Positions 42,742 to 51,466 are shown, counted from the first letter of the stretch. The stretch: 58,702 nucleotides of DNA from JAUNQW01 sp043424615 (GCA_043424615.1 JBHWOX010000008.1:1-58702); one strand, 5' to 3'. A program made the numbers and translations. Notes: generated by a model not told the origin, from the sequence alone.

Positions 42742-43284
42742 GTGGAATTAAAATCTTTAAGTGATCGTAATAGAAATAATGTGACCATGATTGAAGTTGC
42801 TGAAGCTGTCTTAGAAGAAAAAGAAGATGTGATGCACTTTGATGATATCTTAAATCAAGTGGCAGAGTACTTAGACCTATCGGATGAAGAAATTGAAAAA
42901 TATATGGCAATTTTTTACGCCGATTTAAATATCGAGGGTTCCTTTATCTCCTTAGGAAATAATAGCTGGGGCTTGAGACGTTGGTATCCGATTGATGCCG
43001 TTAATGAAGCTGTGACAGTCAAAAATGATATGGAAAGCTTAAATCCACATATTGCTTCTGACGCCTTCAAAGAAAACTTTGAAGAAGAAGAGAACGAAGA
43101 TCCTATAGTTGACGTTGAGTTAGAAGAGGGCGACTTCGATTCTGTCGATGAGGAAGAAGCCAGCCAGGAAGAAATAAAAGAATATGAAGATGAATTGTCT
43201 GAATTAGAAGTTGAAGAAGATGATTCCTTAGAGGACGAAGACCTTAGTTATGACGATGACGATTTAGAAGAAGAGGAAGAATAA
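42742..43284 (+). CDS. rpoE: RNA polymerase delta subunit
   Basis: This 180-residue protein has an N-terminal HARE-HTH domain (about residues 10-90, NVTMIEVAEAVL ... SLGNNSWGLRRWYP) and an Asp/Glu-rich disordered C-terminal tail (about 105-180). This is the classic delta-subunit architecture of Firmicutes. The tail displaces nucleic acid from polymerase and aids recycling. GTG 42742 has the best distance (7 bases) to GGAG; ATG 42736 is nearly on top of the site. A terminator follows. Confidence 0.92.
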   Translation: MELKSLSDRNRNNVTMIEVAEAVLEEKEDVMHFDDILNQVAEYLDLSDEEIEKYMAIFYADLNIEGSFISLGNNSWGLRRWYPIDAVNEAVTVKNDMESLNPHIASDAFKENFEEEENEDPIVDVELEEGDFDSVDEEEASQEEIKEYEDELSELEVEEDDSLEDEDLSYDDDDLEEEEE

Positions 43285-43294
43285 ATTGAAATCG

Positions 43295-43330
43295 AATAAC
43301 TCCGGCACTAATGTGTTGGAGTTATTTTAC
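43295..43330 (+). terminator. Terminator after rpoE
   Basis: AATAACTCC (43295-43303) pairs perfectly with GGAGTTATT (43318-43326), followed by TTAC and T-rich sequence. Confidence 0.75.
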
Positions 43331-43379
43331 TTTTTAGCCTTAAAAAGTCCTGGTCTTGGCGAATGTAAGCGCGATTATA

Positions 43380-43408
43380 TTGTTTGCTAGATTGAAATTA
43401 GATACAAT
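43380..43408 (+). promoter_or_regulatory. Promoter of murA-rho
   Basis: TTGTTT (43380-43385), a 17-base spacer and TACAAT (43403-43408), about 75 bases before murA. Confidence 0.55.
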
Positions 43409-43482
43409 AAAGTTTGAATAATAATATTAAACGCCCTCAATCAACTGGTTTTTTATGAGAGGGTGGCAAGAAAGGTTATCAA

Positions 43483-44742
43483 ATGAAAAAATTTAAGATT
43501 AGAGGTAATCGACCTCTGAGTGGAACTGTCAATATCAATGGAGCTAAAAATTCAACGGTCGCTCTTATCCCCGCAGCTATTATGGCTGATTCTCCTGTGA
43601 CCTTAGAAGGGGTTCCAGATATAGCAGATGTGCACTCCCTGATTGAAATATTAGAAGAGATGAATGTCAAAACTGAATTTGAAGACCATGTATTAAAGAT
43701 TGACCCTTCTGAGATGATTTCCATCCCCATGCCAAGTGGGAAAATTAATTCTTTGCGTGCTTCTTACTACTTTATGGGAGCTTTGCTGACTAAGTATGGA
43801 GAAGGGGTCGTCGGTTTGCCGGGAGGCTGTGACTTAGGCCCCCGACCGATTGACCAGCATATCAAAGGCTTCCGTGCTTTAGGCGCTCAGGTAGAAAATG
43901 AGCAAGGCGCCATGTATTTACGCACCAAAGAAGAGGGATTGGTTGGTAGTCGAATATATATGGACATGGTTTCGGTTGGAGCCACCATCAATGTTTTACT
44001 TGCTTCTGTCAAAGCTCAGGGTCAGACTATTATCGAAAACGCTGCCCGTGAACCTGAAATTATCGATGTGGCCACTCTTTTAAATAATATGGGAGCTAAA
44101 ATTAGGGGAGCAGGGACCGACACCATCCGAATTGAAGGGGTGGATAAGTTGGAAGGCTGCCGTCATACTATTATTCCTGACCGCATTGAAGCAGGAACCT
44201 ATATGATTATTGGAGCTGCTTTAGGCCAAAACTTTACGGTCAAAAATATTATTGTCGAACATTTGGAAGGCTTGATTGCTAAATTAGAAGAAATGGAAGT
44301 TGATATGACCATTGAGGACGACTATGTGGTCTTAAATGCTAAAGAAGAGCTCAAACCTTGCCGGATCAAAACTCAGCCTTATCCTGGTTTTGCGACAGAC
44401 TTACAGCAACCCATTACTCCACTTTTATTAAAAACATCGGGCCAGTCTACCATTTTAGACACCATCTATCCGAAAAGAAACCGCCATGTCCCAGAATTGA
44501 GACGGATGGGCGGAGATATTCAGGTTGAAAACGATTTAATTTTAATTGATGGCCCGAGCCAACTCGAAGGAACGGAAGTCCAAGCGACTGACTTGAGAGC
44601 GGGTGCTTGTTTAGTTATCGCTGGCTTAATGGCTGAAGGAGAAAGTACGATTTACGGGGTAGAAAATATCCTCAGAGGCTACGACCATATTGTTGAACGC
44701 CTACGCAAGGTCGGCGCCAATATAGAAATGATTGATGATTAG
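43483..44742 (+). CDS. murA: UDP-N-acetylglucosamine 1-carboxyvinyltransferase (MurA2/MurZ type)
   Basis: This 419-residue enzyme starts peptidoglycan precursor synthesis. The PEP-binding catalytic Cys about 116 is in LPGGCDLGPRPIDQH, which predicts fosfomycin sensitivity. NGAKN near the start (INGAKNSTVAL) and GFATDLQQP are also present. The DLGPRPIDQH context and the position directly before rho match the second paralogue (MurAB/MurZ) of Firmicutes. Rho follows after 9 bases. Confidence 0.95.
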   Translation: MKKFKIRGNRPLSGTVNINGAKNSTVALIPAAIMADSPVTLEGVPDIADVHSLIEILEEMNVKTEFEDHVLKIDPSEMISIPMPSGKINSLRASYYFMGALLTKYGEGVVGLPGGCDLGPRPIDQHIKGFRALGAQVENEQGAMYLRTKEEGLVGSRIYMDMVSVGATINVLLASVKAQGQTIIENAAREPEIIDVATLLNNMGAKIRGAGTDTIRIEGVDKLEGCRHTIIPDRIEAGTYMIIGAALGQNFTVKNIIVEHLEGLIAKLEEMEVDMTIEDDYVVLNAKEELKPCRIKTQPYPGFATDLQQPITPLLLKTSGQSTILDTIYPKRNRHVPELRRMGGDIQVENDLILIDGPSQLEGTEVQATDLRAGACLVIAGLMAEGESTIYGVENILRGYDHIVERLRKVGANIEMIDD

Positions 44743-44751
44743 GGGGGTAAA

Positions 44752-46020
44752 ATGGAGAGAGACCTGTTAACGATTGATGAATTAAAAAATAAAACACTTA
44801 AAGAAATATACGAATACGCTAAGAAATATGAAATTCCTTATTATAGTCAGATGAATAAGAAAGAATTGGCCCATGCGGTCATCAAAGCCCATGAAAAAAA
44901 GAAAGGCTTTTATACTGCTGAGGGAATCCTTGAAATGATGGCCGACCAAGATTTTGGTTTCCTTCGTCCGATTAATTACAGTGAAAGCCAAGAGGATATT
45001 TACATTTCTAATTCTCAAGTTAAACGCTTTGGGTTGAGAAATGGGGATGAAGTCACGGGTAAAGCCCGCCCACCTAAGAAAAATGAACGCTATAATGGCT
45101 TGATGCAGGTGGACCTGGTAAATGGAAAAGATCCAGAAGAAGCTAAGGCTCGCCCTCATTTTCCAGCCTTGACAGCTCTTTATCCAGACCAACAGATTCA
45201 TCTGGAAACTGCGGCTCAACCCTTGTCAACACGCATGATCGATATTATTGCTCCCATTGGCTTCGGACAGAGAGGTCTGATTGTGGCTCCGCCAAAAGCT
45301 GGGAAAACCACCATTCTAAAAGACATTGCTAATGGGATTAGCAGCAATTACCCTGACGCCAAGCTGATCATGCTATTAATTGACGAGCGGCCGGAAGAAG
45401 TGACGGATATTGAACGCCATGTGGATGGTGAAGTGGTATCCTCAACCTTCGACCAAGAAGCAGGCCACCATATTAATGTGGCGGAATTGGTTCTAGAACG
45501 CGCCCAACGTTTAGCAGAAGACAAGCAAGATGTGATTATTTTAATGGATTCAATTACACGTCTGGCTCGGGCTTATAACTTAATGACCACTCCAAGTGGA
45601 CGAACTCTGAGCGGAGGAATTGATCCAGCGGCTTTATATCCTCCTAAAAGATTTTTTGGTGCGGCCCGACACATTGAAGAAGGTGGTAGCATTACCATCA
45701 TAGCGACGGCCTTAGTTGAAACAGGCTCACGTATGGATGATGTGATTTACGAGGAATTTAAGGGAACTGGAAATATGGAACTTCATTTGTCACGTGAGTT
45801 ATCTGAGCGCCGTATCTTCCCAGCCATCGACATTAAACAGTCTGGCACACGTAAAGAAGAGATGCTTTTAGGAGCAGAGGAATTAGAAGAAGTATGGAAA
45901 TTGCGTAAGATGTTACAAGACAATCCCCTGCAACACACCCAACAATTCCTGGATATCATTAAAAACACGAAAAATAATCAAGAGTTTTACCAGCAATTTT
46001 CTAAAATTACTGACCAATAA
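44752..46020 (+). CDS. rho: Transcription termination factor Rho
   Basis: This 422-residue hexameric RNA helicase has an N-terminal Rho-N helix bundle, an RNA-binding cold-shock-like domain (GFLRP ... NGDEVTGKAR), the P-loop GFGQRGLIVAPPKAGKTTIL (about 170-190) and Walker B VIILMDSITRLARAYN. The Q-loop and R-loop region is GGIDPAALYPPKRFFGAARHI. The start follows GGGGGTAAA. It is cotranscribed with murA. Confidence 0.96.
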   Translation: MERDLLTIDELKNKTLKEIYEYAKKYEIPYYSQMNKKELAHAVIKAHEKKKGFYTAEGILEMMADQDFGFLRPINYSESQEDIYISNSQVKRFGLRNGDEVTGKARPPKKNERYNGLMQVDLVNGKDPEEAKARPHFPALTALYPDQQIHLETAAQPLSTRMIDIIAPIGFGQRGLIVAPPKAGKTTILKDIANGISSNYPDAKLIMLLIDERPEEVTDIERHVDGEVVSSTFDQEAGHHINVAELVLERAQRLAEDKQDVIILMDSITRLARAYNLMTTPSGRTLSGGIDPAALYPPKRFFGAARHIEEGGSITIIATALVETGSRMDDVIYEEFKGTGNMELHLSRELSERRIFPAIDIKQSGTRKEEMLLGAEELEEVWKLRKMLQDNPLQHTQQFLDIIKNTKNNQEFYQQFSKITDQ

Positions 46021-46065
46021 CGGGCGGTTAGAGTCATGAACTTTAAGAGAAGATTATTATACTAG

Positions 46066-46100
46066 AAGAAGGGGTGGTTGCGCCCCTTCTTGCTATTTGT
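46066..46100 (+). terminator. Hairpin after rho
   Basis: AAGAAGGGG (46066-46074) pairs perfectly with CCCCTTCTT (46083-46091), followed by only a weak T-rich tail (GCTATTTGTT). Confidence 0.6.
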
Positions 46101-46158
46101 TCGTATAAGTGAATCGAAAGAAGAGTATCGACAATTTGGCAATTTAATAAAAATAAAG

Positions 46159-46201
46159 AAGACTTTAGCCATGAAAACGCTTTCATTTGTAAAGTCTTTT
46201 T
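46159..46201 (+). terminator. Hairpin with T-run upstream of the symporter gene
   Basis: AAGACTTTA (46159-46167) pairs perfectly with TAAAGTCTT (46190-46198), followed by TTT. The inner stem ATGAAA/TTTCAT contains the cre site. It may terminate read-through from rho or, if transcribed from an upstream start, attenuate the symporter operon. Confidence 0.65.
46172..46185 (+). promoter_or_regulatory. CcpA cre site
   Basis: TGAAAACGCTTTCA matches the cre consensus TGWAARCGYTWNCA at every defined position and lies 141 bases before the symporter coding region. CcpA is the global carbon catabolite regulator of Firmicutes. Its location near a possible promoter (TTGTTA at 46200-46205) suggests control of the symporter-glyA operon by carbon source. 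Confidence 0.75.
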
Positions 46202-46241
46202 GTTAATATATTAGTGTAGATAATAAATAAGGAGGGAAAAT

Positions 46242-46304
46242 ATGCAAAAGCGTCCTGCACAGACTAATATTAATGTTCGAATTGATGTCCACGGTTCAAG
46301 TTAA
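46242..46304 (+). CDS. Candidate 20-residue leader peptide
   Basis: An ATG at 46242, 4-5 bases after a strong GGAGGGAAAAT ribosome site, opens a frame of 20 codons (MQKRPAQTNI NVRIDVHGSS) that ends at TAA 46302-46304. That is 10 bases before the GGAGGA ribosome site of the symporter. The last two sense codons are Ser (TCA AGT). This could be a leader peptide coupled to symporter translation. It could also be fortuitous; no homologue can be checked here. Confidence 0.45.
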   Translation: MQKRPAQTNINVRIDVHGSS

Positions 46305-46325
46305 TTTTAATTATGGAGGAAAACA

Positions 46326-47570
46326 TTGAGTGAAACAAAAGACAAAAAGGGATTTACCCTAGGATTAGTCCCGCGAATTATTATTGCTATTATCACGGGT
46401 GTCATCATCGGTCAATTACCCTTTGTGCCTGAATGGTTCATCCAAATTCTCGTCACTATTTCATCCTTATTTTCAAGTTTTCTAAACTTCATCATTCCAT
46501 TGATGATTGTCGGTTTAGTTGTAAAAGGGATTGCTGATTTAACTGAAGGAGCGGGTAAGCTCTTAGGTGTCACAGTAGGAATCTCTTATGGCTCCACCTT
46601 AATTGCGGGATCCATTGCTTATTTTGTGGCTAATTTACTATTTCCACTTTTTATTACGAGTGAAACTATCGATAATGTTTCTGAGGCTGGGGAAGGCTTG
46701 CAAGCCTTTTTTACCATCCCGCTAGAGCCTATGTTTGATGTCACAGCAGCTATTATTTTTGCCTTTTTAATGGGGCTCGGGATCTCATGGTTAAGACAGC
46801 ATACACCTAAAGAAGGGGAAAGCTTATACCTTTTCTTCTCCGGTTTTGAAAAAATTATCATGAAGGTTTTAGAATTGATTATCGTTCCATTCTTGCCCTT
46901 TTATATTCTTGGTAATTTTGCCAACCTCAGTTATTCTGGGTCTGTTTTCAGTATCCTGTCCGTTTTCTGGAAGGTCTTCTTGGTCGTCATTGCTCTTCAT
47001 CTGATTTATATTTCGTTAATGTTTGTCCTGGCAGGTGGGATTGCCGGGAAAAATCCTGCTACTCTCATCAAAAATCAGCTGACGGGTTATGCGACGGCTT
47101 TAGGGACTCAGTCTTCGGCTGCGACTATTCCCGTTAATGTGGAAGTCGCTAAGAAAAATGGGGTCTCAGCTAAAATTGCGAATTTTGTGGTTCCCCTGTG
47201 TGCCACCATTCACTTAGCTGGATCGATGATTACCATAACTATGTGTGCCAAGGCAGTTGTCATGATGTATGGCATGAATATTGACTTTTTAACGGTTTTA
47301 GGCTTTATAGCCACTTTAGGTATCGCTATGGTTGCAGCTCCTGGAGCACCAGGAGGAGCGATTATGTCGGCCCTTCCTTTCCTGCCTATGGTTGGCATTG
47401 CGACCGACACTATGCAACAATTAATGATTTCTTTATATATTACTCAGGACAGTTTCGGTACAGCAGCTAATGTTTCTGGGGATAATGCGATCGCCGTCTT
47501 TATTGATAATCTTTACAACAAAGAAAAAGATAGCTCAACCCCTACCGCAAGACCCATCAATGAAAATTAG
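46326..47570 (+). CDS. Dicarboxylate/amino acid:cation symporter (SstT/GltP-like)
   Basis: This 414-residue polytopic membrane protein of the DAACS family has 8-10 hydrophobic segments. The substrate and cation site strings TQSSAATIPVNV (serine-rich hairpin) and TIHLAGSMITIT are present, as is APGAPGGAIMSALPFLP with re-entrant loop features, and AANVSGDNAIAVF at the end. The SSAATIPVN string resembles the serine/threonine transporter SstT more than glutamate carriers. Starts with TTG 46326, 6-7 bases after GGAGGA. It is followed by the second glyA, which supports serine/threonine as substrate; this is inference. Confidence 0.85.
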   Translation: MSETKDKKGFTLGLVPRIIIAIITGVIIGQLPFVPEWFIQILVTISSLFSSFLNFIIPLMIVGLVVKGIADLTEGAGKLLGVTVGISYGSTLIAGSIAYFVANLLFPLFITSETIDNVSEAGEGLQAFFTIPLEPMFDVTAAIIFAFLMGLGISWLRQHTPKEGESLYLFFSGFEKIIMKVLELIIVPFLPFYILGNFANLSYSGSVFSILSVFWKVFLVVIALHLIYISLMFVLAGGIAGKNPATLIKNQLTGYATALGTQSSAATIPVNVEVAKKNGVSAKIANFVVPLCATIHLAGSMITITMCAKAVVMMYGMNIDFLTVLGFIATLGIAMVAAPGAPGGAIMSALPFLPMVGIATDTMQQLMISLYITQDSFGTAANVSGDNAIAVFIDNLYNKEKDSSTPTARPINEN

Positions 47571-47645
47571 CTAGAGTTGAAAGTTTTGCTTCATCAGCCG
47601 GAACAGCTGGCTGCTAAAGTGAAAGTACAAAGAGGAGAAAGAAGT

Positions 47646-48881
47646 ATGGATAAAAATATTCAACGTATCTTTGAAGCCATTGAGCATGAAGAAGATCGGC
47701 AAATTCGTGGCATTGAACTCATCGCTTCAGAAAATTTTGTGTCTGACTATGTTCAAAAAGCCCAGGGCAGTGTTTTAACTAACAAATATGCTGAGGGCTA
47801 CCCAGGCAAGCGGTATTATGGCGGTTGTGAGCATGTTGATGTGACTGAGCAAGCAGCCATTGACTATGCTAAGGAATTATTCGGTGCTGACCATGCTAAT
47901 GTTCAACCTCACTCTGGCTCTTCGGCTAACCTAGCTGTTTATCGCGCTTTCTTAGAGCCGGGGGACCGTGTCTTAGGAATGAACCTCTCTGAAGGGGGAC
48001 ATTTGACCCATGGTTCACCTGTCAACTTTTCAGGTCAGTCCTATGACATGTATTCCTATGGCTTAGATGAACACGGCTATATCGATTATGATGAGATGGC
48101 AAAAACAGCTAGAGAAAGCCAGCCTAAATTAATTATTGCAGGAGGATCAGCTTATTCACGAATCATTGATTTCAAGGCTTTCCGTCAAGTGGCCGATGAA
48201 GTTGGCGCTCTTTTCATGGTGGATATGGCACATATTGCCGGATTAATAGCAGCTGGCGAACACCCCAACCCTGTCCCCTATGCCGATATTGTGACCACCA
48301 CCACTCATAAAACTTTGCGTGGCCCTCGTGGAGGGATGATCTTATGCAAAGAAGAGTATAAAAAAGCGATTGACTCTGCAATCTTTCCGGGGATTCAAGG
48401 GGGGCCTTTAGAGCACGTGATTGCTGCTAAAGCGGTCGCCTTTGCTGAAGCCTTGCAAGATAAATTTAAAGACTATTCAAGACAAGTGATTGCGAATGCC
48501 AAAGCCATGGCAGAAGTCTTTAATCAAAGTGACATTAAAATCATTTCTGGTGGAACGGATAACCACTTGATGTTGTTAGATTTAACTGCAACTTCCCACA
48601 GTGGTCGAGAAGCCGAAAAAATATTAGAATCGATTGATATCACCGTTAATAAAAATTCGATTCCTCATGAAACACGTTCAATGACTGAAACGTCAGGTAT
48701 TCGTATTGGAACCCCAGCCATTACGACACGTGGCTTGGAAGAAAAAGAAGCTAAACAAATCGCCGAATGGATGGTTGAAGCCTTAAGCACTGATGTTTCT
48801 GAAGATCAATTAGCCAGCATCAAAAAAGCTGTCCACCAAATGATGGACAAACGCCCATTAAATGCTTGGCAAACGGCTTAG
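47646..48881 (+). CDS. glyA: Serine hydroxymethyltransferase, second copy
   Basis: This 411-residue enzyme has the same reaction and motifs as the copy at 36586: GIELIASENFVSD, NKYAEGYPGKRYYGG, QPHSGSSAN and TTTTHKTLRGPRGG. The start ATG 47646 follows AGAGGAGAAAGAAGT. It lies 75 bases after the amino-acid symporter and is probably cotranscribed with it. This copy would therefore use imported serine. Both copies look functional, and the differences are spread along the length, so this is not a recent perfect duplication. Confidence 0.95.
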   Translation: MDKNIQRIFEAIEHEEDRQIRGIELIASENFVSDYVQKAQGSVLTNKYAEGYPGKRYYGGCEHVDVTEQAAIDYAKELFGADHANVQPHSGSSANLAVYRAFLEPGDRVLGMNLSEGGHLTHGSPVNFSGQSYDMYSYGLDEHGYIDYDEMAKTARESQPKLIIAGGSAYSRIIDFKAFRQVADEVGALFMVDMAHIAGLIAAGEHPNPVPYADIVTTTTHKTLRGPRGGMILCKEEYKKAIDSAIFPGIQGGPLEHVIAAKAVAFAEALQDKFKDYSRQVIANAKAMAEVFNQSDIKIISGGTDNHLMLLDLTATSHSGREAEKILESIDITVNKNSIPHETRSMTETSGIRIGTPAITTRGLEEKEAKQIAEWMVEALSTDVSEDQLASIKKAVHQMMDKRPLNAWQTA

Positions 48882-48908
48882 TTTTTAGTAGCCGCGGATA
48901 GAATTTTG

Positions 48909-48937
48909 GCTGTGAGCCCCTTGCTCACAGCTTTTTT
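48909..48937 (+). terminator. Terminator after the second glyA
   Basis: GCTGTGAG (48909-48916) pairs perfectly with CTCACAGC (48924-48931) around CCCCTTG, followed by TTTTTT. Confidence 0.9.
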
Positions 48938-48991
48938 GTATTAGTGGAAAATATGTTAAACTAAGGAAAAATATGGAAGGGAGGACGTTCC

Positions 48992-49444
48992 TTGTCTAAA
49001 GACAATAAAACCAATGTGATGCGTCGGTTAGACCAAGTTAAAGTGGACTATGAAGGGATTGAAGCGGAAGACCTCCGCCAGCAAGATCACATTCCCATCT
49101 ATAAAACCTTAGTGACGGAAGGCAAGTCTGGTGAAAATTATGTCTTTGAGGTAGCTATCAATAGCGAATTGGATTTGAAAAAAGCCGCCCAGGCCGTTGG
49201 AGAAAAGAAGATTCATATGATTAAAGAAAAAGAACTTGAGCCTTTAACAGGTTATGTTCATGGGGGATGTTCACCTATTGGTATGAAAAAAGACTTCCCC
49301 ACTGTGATTGACCAGTCGGCTTTTGATTATGAAAAAATGGCCTTTAGTGCCGGGCGAGTAGGATTTTCAGTGATTATGAAGCCTGAAGACCTGCAAAAAA
49401 TAATTGATGCGAAAGTGGCAGACATCCAAGAAGAAAAAGAATAA
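48992..49444 (+). CDS. ybaK: YbaK/EbsC family aminoacyl-tRNA deacylase
   Basis: This 150-residue protein of the YbaK fold has the conserved Lys in IYKTLVTEG, the GEKKIHMIKEKELEPLTGY stretch and the GGCSPIGMKK loop that forms the active site. The family hydrolyses Cys-tRNA(Pro) made by prolyl-tRNA synthetase. Starts with TTG 48992, 8 bases after GAAGGGAGG. It is monocistronic or followed by L31. Confidence 0.9.
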   Translation: MSKDNKTNVMRRLDQVKVDYEGIEAEDLRQQDHIPIYKTLVTEGKSGENYVFEVAINSELDLKKAAQAVGEKKIHMIKEKELEPLTGYVHGGCSPIGMKKDFPTVIDQSAFDYEKMAFSAGRVGFSVIMKPEDLQKIIDAKVADIQEEKE

Positions 49445-49495
49445 AAAGGATTGCTTTTCATTTTAAGCCGTGGTATTATCTAAATGTTGCACACC

Positions 49496-49524
49496 ATGAA
49501 ACTAACTCTAGATTGGCATACAAT
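49496..49524 (+). promoter_or_regulatory. Promoter of the L31 gene
   Basis: ATGAAA (49496-49501), a 17-base spacer and TACAAT (49519-49524), 24 bases before the start codon. Confidence 0.5.
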
Positions 49525-49548
49525 TTAGGGCAGAAAGGAAGATAGATA

Positions 49549-49839
49549 ATGAAAGAAAATATTCATCCAGAATATCAACCGGTTGTCTTTTTAGATACGT
49601 CAACTGGCTTCAAATATCTGTCAGGTTCAACCAAAACATCAGACGAGACTATTGAATGGGAAGATGGAAAAGAATACCCAGTTATTCGTGTTGAGATTTC
49701 ATCTGACTCTCATCCATTCTATACTGGGCGTCAAAAATTCGCTCAAGCTGATGGCCGTATTGAACGTTTCAACAAAAAATACGGTTTGGCTTCTCAATCT
49801 GAAGAATCTGAAGACTCTACTGAAGCTGAAGAAAACTAA
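49549..49839 (+). CDS. rpmE2: Ribosomal protein L31, type B
   Basis: This 96-residue protein begins MKENIHPEYQPVVFLD and contains SSDSHPFYTGRQKF, the type B L31 pattern. It has no cysteines and therefore lacks the zinc ribbon of type A. The C-terminal 18 residues are acidic. The start follows AAAGGAAG. A terminator follows. Confidence 0.95.
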   Translation: MKENIHPEYQPVVFLDTSTGFKYLSGSTKTSDETIEWEDGKEYPVIRVEISSDSHPFYTGRQKFAQADGRIERFNKKYGLASQSEESEDSTEAEEN

Positions 49840-49845
49840 TAAAAC

Positions 49846-49874
49846 AGAGCTTGCCCAACGCAGGCTCTTTTTTT
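49846..49874 (+). terminator. Terminator after the L31 gene
   Basis: AGAGCTTGC (49846-49854) pairs with GCAGGCTCT (49860-49868), with one G-U pair, followed by TTTTTTT. Confidence 0.82.
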
Positions 49875-49959
49875 ATTGATGGCTAAGTTGATTTAAGCCC
49901 AGCTATACAGCCATCAAACTTTGAGTTATAATGAGAAAGTTGAATGAAAGGAGCCTGCC

Positions 49960-50697
49960 ATGCAATCTAAATTATTGTCCATTTACAATATTCCCCATCT
50001 GATTAGTGGAACGGAAAGTGATTTACGCCAAAATAACCTCGGGGATGATTATGCAGACCAAGTCAAAAAGATGGTAGATCGCTTAGCTTATCCAATCAAA
50101 GAAATTTACACCGGCCGCCAAGTTCATGGTAGCCAGGTTGCTTATGCGGACGGAAAAAAGGGGCAGCCGGCTGAAATTGGTAAAATATTTGATGAAACGG
50201 ATGGCCTTTATACCGATCAGCCAGGTATCGCTATGTGGGTAAAATTTGCCGACTGCACGCCTGTGGTCTTGTATGATCGAAAAAATCATGCCCTGGCGAT
50301 CGTTCATTCGGGGTGGCGAGGGACGGTTAAGAAAATTTCTGAGAAAGCTATCCGCAAAATGTCCCAACGATTCGGGAGTCAAGTGGAAGATTTAATTGCT
50401 TATGTCGGCCCTTCTATTGGACAAGACGACTATGAAGTCGGTCCGGAAGTATATGAGGCTTTTGCTGATTTTGAAGATCGAGATGATTTCTTTTATAAAA
50501 AAGGAGACAAATATCAACTCAGCATGACCGCTGCTAATGCTTCCATTTTGAGAGATAATGGCCTATCCCCTTATAATGTTGAAGTTGAAGAAGCTGTGAC
50601 CTGGGGGAATCCTGACCTCCATTCTTCTCGTGAAGAAGGAGAGGGCTATGGTTTGAATGCTATGCTGGTTGTTTTAGGAGAAAAAGAAGACCAATAA
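49960..50697 (+). CDS. pgeF: PgeF/YfiH family protein (peptidoglycan editing factor, purine nucleoside phosphorylase type)
   Basis: This 245-residue protein has the metal-binding motifs RQVHGSQV (His), FADCTPVVLYD (Cys) and VHSGWRGTVKK (His) of the LACC1/YfiH family. Members have purine nucleoside phosphorylase and adenosine deaminase activity, and the E. coli protein affects peptidoglycan stem composition. The start follows AAAGGAGCCTGCC. It lies 24 bases upstream of efp. Confidence 0.9.
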   Translation: MQSKLLSIYNIPHLISGTESDLRQNNLGDDYADQVKKMVDRLAYPIKEIYTGRQVHGSQVAYADGKKGQPAEIGKIFDETDGLYTDQPGIAMWVKFADCTPVVLYDRKNHALAIVHSGWRGTVKKISEKAIRKMSQRFGSQVEDLIAYVGPSIGQDDYEVGPEVYEAFADFEDRDDFFYKKGDKYQLSMTAANASILRDNGLSPYNVEVEEAVTWGNPDLHSSREEGEGYGLNAMLVVLGEKEDQ

Positions 50698-50721
50698 TTT
50701 TATAAAGGAGACGGTGATTTC

Positions 50722-51288
50722 ATGATTTCTGCAGTAGATTTACGTTCAGGTATGCGCTATGTTGATGGTGACGATTTAATTGAAGTTTTAGAAGCTAACC
50801 ACCATAAGCCCGGAAAAGGAAATACGGTCATGCGTATGAAACTGAAAAATGTTCGATCAGGGGCGATTTACGAAACAACTTTACGTCCAGATGAGAAATT
50901 TGAACAAGCTTACATCGATACGCGTGATGTTCAATTCTTATACAGTGATGGAACATCTGGGGTCTTTATGGACTTAGAAACCTATGAGCAATATGAACTG
51001 CCTCTAGATAATATCGAAGAAGAGATGCAATTCTTAATTGAAAATTCCAATTGCAAAATCCAATTCTTCGGTGAAGAAGTGATTGGTGTGGAATTGCCAA
51101 CCTCTGTGAACCTCCATGTCACTGAAACTGAACCTCGCATCAAAGGAGCGACGGCTTCAGGGACAGGTGGAAAACCTGCGACTTTAGAAACCGGACTCAC
51201 TATTAATGTTCCGGACTTTATTGAAAAAGGCGAATTGATTGAAGTTTCTACTTCAAACGGTGGCGAATACAAAGGACGCGTGAATTAA
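50722..51288 (+). CDS. efp: Elongation factor P
   Basis: This 188-residue three-barrel factor rescues ribosomes stalled on polyproline. Domain I carries the loop NHHKPGKGN with the tip Lys about 32, and the C-terminal OB domain ends with STSNGGEYKGRV. The length is as usual. The start follows AAAGGAGACGGTGATTTC. A terminator follows directly. Confidence 0.95.
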   Translation: MISAVDLRSGMRYVDGDDLIEVLEANHHKPGKGNTVMRMKLKNVRSGAIYETTLRPDEKFEQAYIDTRDVQFLYSDGTSGVFMDLETYEQYELPLDNIEEEMQFLIENSNCKIQFFGEEVIGVELPTSVNLHVTETEPRIKGATASGTGGKPATLETGLTINVPDFIEKGELIEVSTSNGGEYKGRVN

Positions 51289-51349
51289 GCGACACACCTA
51301 CCCACTCACTTGAGAAGGTAAGAGCTTTGTCAGAAATATTATCAAAGAA

Positions 51350-51385
51350 AAAAACAGTTGTCTGTTATAACAGACAACTGTTTTT
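51350..51385 (+). terminator. Terminator after efp
   Basis: An exact palindrome: AAAAACAGTTGTCTGTTA (51350-51367) with its complement (51368-51385), ending in TTTTT. Confidence 0.9.
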
Positions 51386-51466
51386 AAGTTAATTAGAGCT
51401 GATGGATTTTTCGCCTTGCTTGGAAAGAAAAAGATTTCTGCGACCCCATCCGATAACTAAAAAATT

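Noticed and set aside
46071..46086. T-box-like string GGGGTGGTTGCGCCCC after rho
   Set aside because: The invariant TGGNACCGCG core is not present (TGGTTGCG instead), and there is no specifier stem upstream. It is a simple hairpin.
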